This document shows positions 61,789 to 64,000 of a stretch of DNA of 64,000 nt, piece by piece; within the stretch, counting starts at the first letter, position 1; each line of letters starts with the position of its first letter. The translations under genes were made by a program, and so were the position numbers. The notes beneath the pieces were generated by a model, which had not been told where the DNA came from, did no database searches, and saw only the letters and a program-made list of their open reading frames with translations. Source of the stretch: Diplolepis rosae (taxonomy: Eukaryota; Arthropoda; Insecta; Hymenoptera; Diplolepididae); the NCBI GenBank assembly GCA_030998225.1, contig JAPYXD010000522.1, positions 7,254,001 through 7,318,000 of the forward strand. The letters are read 5' to 3'.

Positions 61789-64000
61789 ATGTTGGTGAGT
61801 AAGCAACTACAGGAAACTGGCAAGCTTCGAAGAAAACAAGAGTTCAATTTATTGTTTATCAGCTGCTAGAATTATTTGTTCACTACGTGTCAATTGATAA
61901 TCAAATTTGGAGATTTCTTAATAGAAAGCGTGACATCCAAGGCAACAAAGGTCAACTAACATTCCAAAATATGATAAATCGCTCCAAAAAGAGGGCGATT
62001 GTTTTTTTCGAGGGAAAAGCTTGCCCTAATTTTTATCTCGATTTCATAAGGATTTTATATTGAAATAAAAGTGCTTTTAAAATCTGTTTTAAAGAGACTT
62101 CGAATTCTAAATAACCTTTATTTTATTTTACGAAGAAAAGAGGATTTTTTTGGTTCAAAAGTATCCAGATGTCTTTAACTTCGGGAGACCTTAATTTTCC
62201 AAAGTGTGTGGCAACAATTGATTACAATATGATTTTATGGCACTTTATTTTGGGAGTGGGGGTCTTTGATTCTTTCTACCAGATAGTAACAAGTTTTATT
62301 GCATAGATACAAGTTTTCCATTATTTAAAATTGTGTAACATTTTGACTATTTTTATTTTTAGATATTTCTTTTTTTTTTCACTTAATTTCTTTATTTATG
62401 CATTAATTATTCAAGATTTATTCTAATTAATATTTCTTTCAAGAAACTGAATTTAAATTACTTATGTTCGAAAATGTCGAAATGAGTTGATCCGAAACTG
62501 TTTCAGGAATAGAATTTCAGGAAATTCAAAAATTAGTAAATAATCCTAATCTATAAATTTGATCATTCCAATGTAGGTATATATTATTATATTTTAATAA
62601 ATTTTTTAAATTATTAAATAGGGAGACGATCCGCCATATCTGTCCGTGGGTACGGAAGTTAGTGCCAAGTACAAGGGTGCCTTCTGCGAAGCAAAGATTA
62701 GAAAAGTCGTAAGATCCGTAAAATGTCGTGTTACTTACAAGCAAGGATTGGGTACTGCTACAGTTACAGATGAGCAAATAAAAGGAACATTGAGAGTAGG
62801 TGCTTCCGTAGAAGCGAGACATAATGAGCGAAAAGATTTTGTTGAGGCCACGATCACTAAGATTCAAGATTGTAGTCAGTACACAGTTGTTTTCGACGAT
62901 GGTGATATAACCACATTAAGAAGAACTGCTCTTTGTTTGAAAAGTGGACGTCACTTTGCGGAAAGCGAAACATTAGATCAACTTCCCTTAACGCACCCTG
63001 AGCATTTTGGAAACCCTGTAATCGGGGGCAGACGAGGTCGAAGATCCAGGCAAACTCAGTGAGTATAATCTTTTAAGCCTAAGTTCATATTAGAGTTAAA
63101 AAATTTTTTTTAGTCTTTAATTTAATTCAGTCTTAAGCATGACGGTTTTTCTTTTATCAGAGATGACAGCAGTGAAGACGAAGAGAGCCCACCGCGAGGC
63201 TCTAATGACTCCGGAACTGGAGGAGAAGGAAAAGAAGGATCGGAAATAGAGCCAGAAATAGGAAGAGTCGTCTGCGTGGAGCTTGGTGACAAGAAAAAAA
63301 AAGACAACTGGTTCCCAGGACTAGTAGTTGCACCAACGGCTCAAGATACCGTGAGAATTCGAGTGAAAGACGACTATCTAGTACGTTCTTTTAAAGATGC
63401 GAGATACTACACCGTTCCAAAGAAGGAAGCGACTGAGTTTACGAAAGATTTGGTAAATAAAGTAGAAAACAGTATCCTTAAAGTAGCCGTTGAAAAAGCT
63501 TTGCTCTTTCTTGAAAAGAATGAGTTGCCCCCTCACTGGGACAAAGATTCTCTATTTGGAAATTCTGTCTCTAGCGGAAATAGTGATTCTGACGGTGACA
63601 TTGATTCAGACAGTTCTGACGATGAGCCTCGTGAGGAAAAGGACCATTTCGTTGCCCAGCTTTATAAATTTATGGACGATCGCGGGACACCGATTAATAA
63701 TTGTCCAATGATTGGTGACGAAGATATTGATCTCTACAGACTTTTTCGTGCGGTTTATAAACTTGGAGGCTACAATAGAGTGACGAATCAAAATCAATGG
63801 AAAACAATCACCCGACGTTTAAGTTTCTCGATGCAAAGTAATCCAGCCACTCATAATCTAGTTAAACAGGCTTATAAAAAGTTTTTACATTCCTTCGAGG
63901 ATTTTTACAGGAAATTAGGCTGCACTATGGTGAACCACCCGAGGGGAAGCGTCAGGAAGCAGCGACCTGGTCGGAGTTTGATAAGAGATAAGGATAGGAA
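61789..64000 (+). CDS. ARID4: ARID4-family chromatin protein, 5' part only
   Basis: Coding exons are 61789-61794 (two codons, ATG TTG), 62622-63058 and 63161 to the window edge; 427 residues are visible and the exon is still open at 64000. The protein begins [19 protein letters not shown]. Residues about 8-110 are the Tudor-like region ([42 protein letters not shown]). Residues about 170-265 match the RBB1NT domain ([17 protein letters not shown]). An acidic Ser/Asp stretch is followed by an ARID/BRIGHT DNA-binding domain from about 311 to 400 ([34 protein letters not shown]). Domain order and spacing match ARID4A/B, known as Rb-binding Sin3-HDAC corepressor subunits; the insect orthologue is called hat-trick in Drosophila. 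The tiny first coding exon follows an upstream ORF. A chromodomain would be expected beyond the window. Confidence 0.94.

Overview
The window looks like nuclear DNA of an insect. It is strongly AT-rich, has short phase-consistent introns, a decayed mariner transposon, very dense short inverted-repeat elements, and protein-coding genes that read as clear arthropod orthologues. A hymenopteran is plausible from the look of the proteins and repeats, but I could not test this. No viral, bacterial or CRISPR-type locus is visible.

Positions 1 to about 34.4 kb hold no coding exon I can support. The region is a nested deposit of non-autonomous DNA elements. I sorted these by eye into families A to H. 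A carries words like TTTCTTTGATTCAAAGAAA. B has CTCTCTAAATC ends with CACTGA/TCAGTG words. C has CACTCAGAAAAA ends with AACCAA/TTTTGTTG words. D has CCCTGGCGAAAGTATC ends with CCGA words every 10 bp. E has TTAAGGCCATGG...TACCGGCATTTCAATT ends. F is a long palindrome built around GGAAAGTTGATTTTCC. G is a duplicated element with GCGC-GAA-GCGC hairpins. H is the TATCTTTTTCTATC element downstream of C3G. Several nestings can be read to the base from target duplications: A inside a gutted mariner, a near-perfect 279 bp foldback inside C, D inside E, and a CAGGGTGGCCG element inside an A-like element. The region lies upstream of the first visible C3G exon, which begins mid-codon, so it is most likely a long 5' intron of C3G.

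From 34.4 kb the window is genic. C3G/RAPGEF1, a Rap guanine-nucleotide exchange factor (+, 34467-43794), has 14 visible coding exons plus two candidate microexons. A repeat-poor flank and element H follow. Next come ENKD1 (+, 50222-52017), convergent NME6 (-, 52405-53431), Sec10/EXOC5 (+, 54050-56938, head-to-head with NME6), PRMT1 (-, 58302-60534) and the 5' part of ARID4 (+, 61789 to the window edge, head-to-head with PRMT1). These are housekeeping, signalling and chromatin genes, not an operon. The visible organisation is two divergent promoter regions (NME6/Sec10 and PRMT1/ARID4) and two convergent 3' pairs (ENKD1/NME6 and Sec10/PRMT1).

The observations most worth following are: the foldback with 116/117 matching arm positions; the 10 bp phasing in family D; an inverted-repeat element with three 160 bp repeats and a hammerhead-like motif inside a C3G intron; two in-frame C3G microexons; and an upstream ORF ending 3 nt before the ARID4 start. 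I do not see a convincing new multi-gene system.
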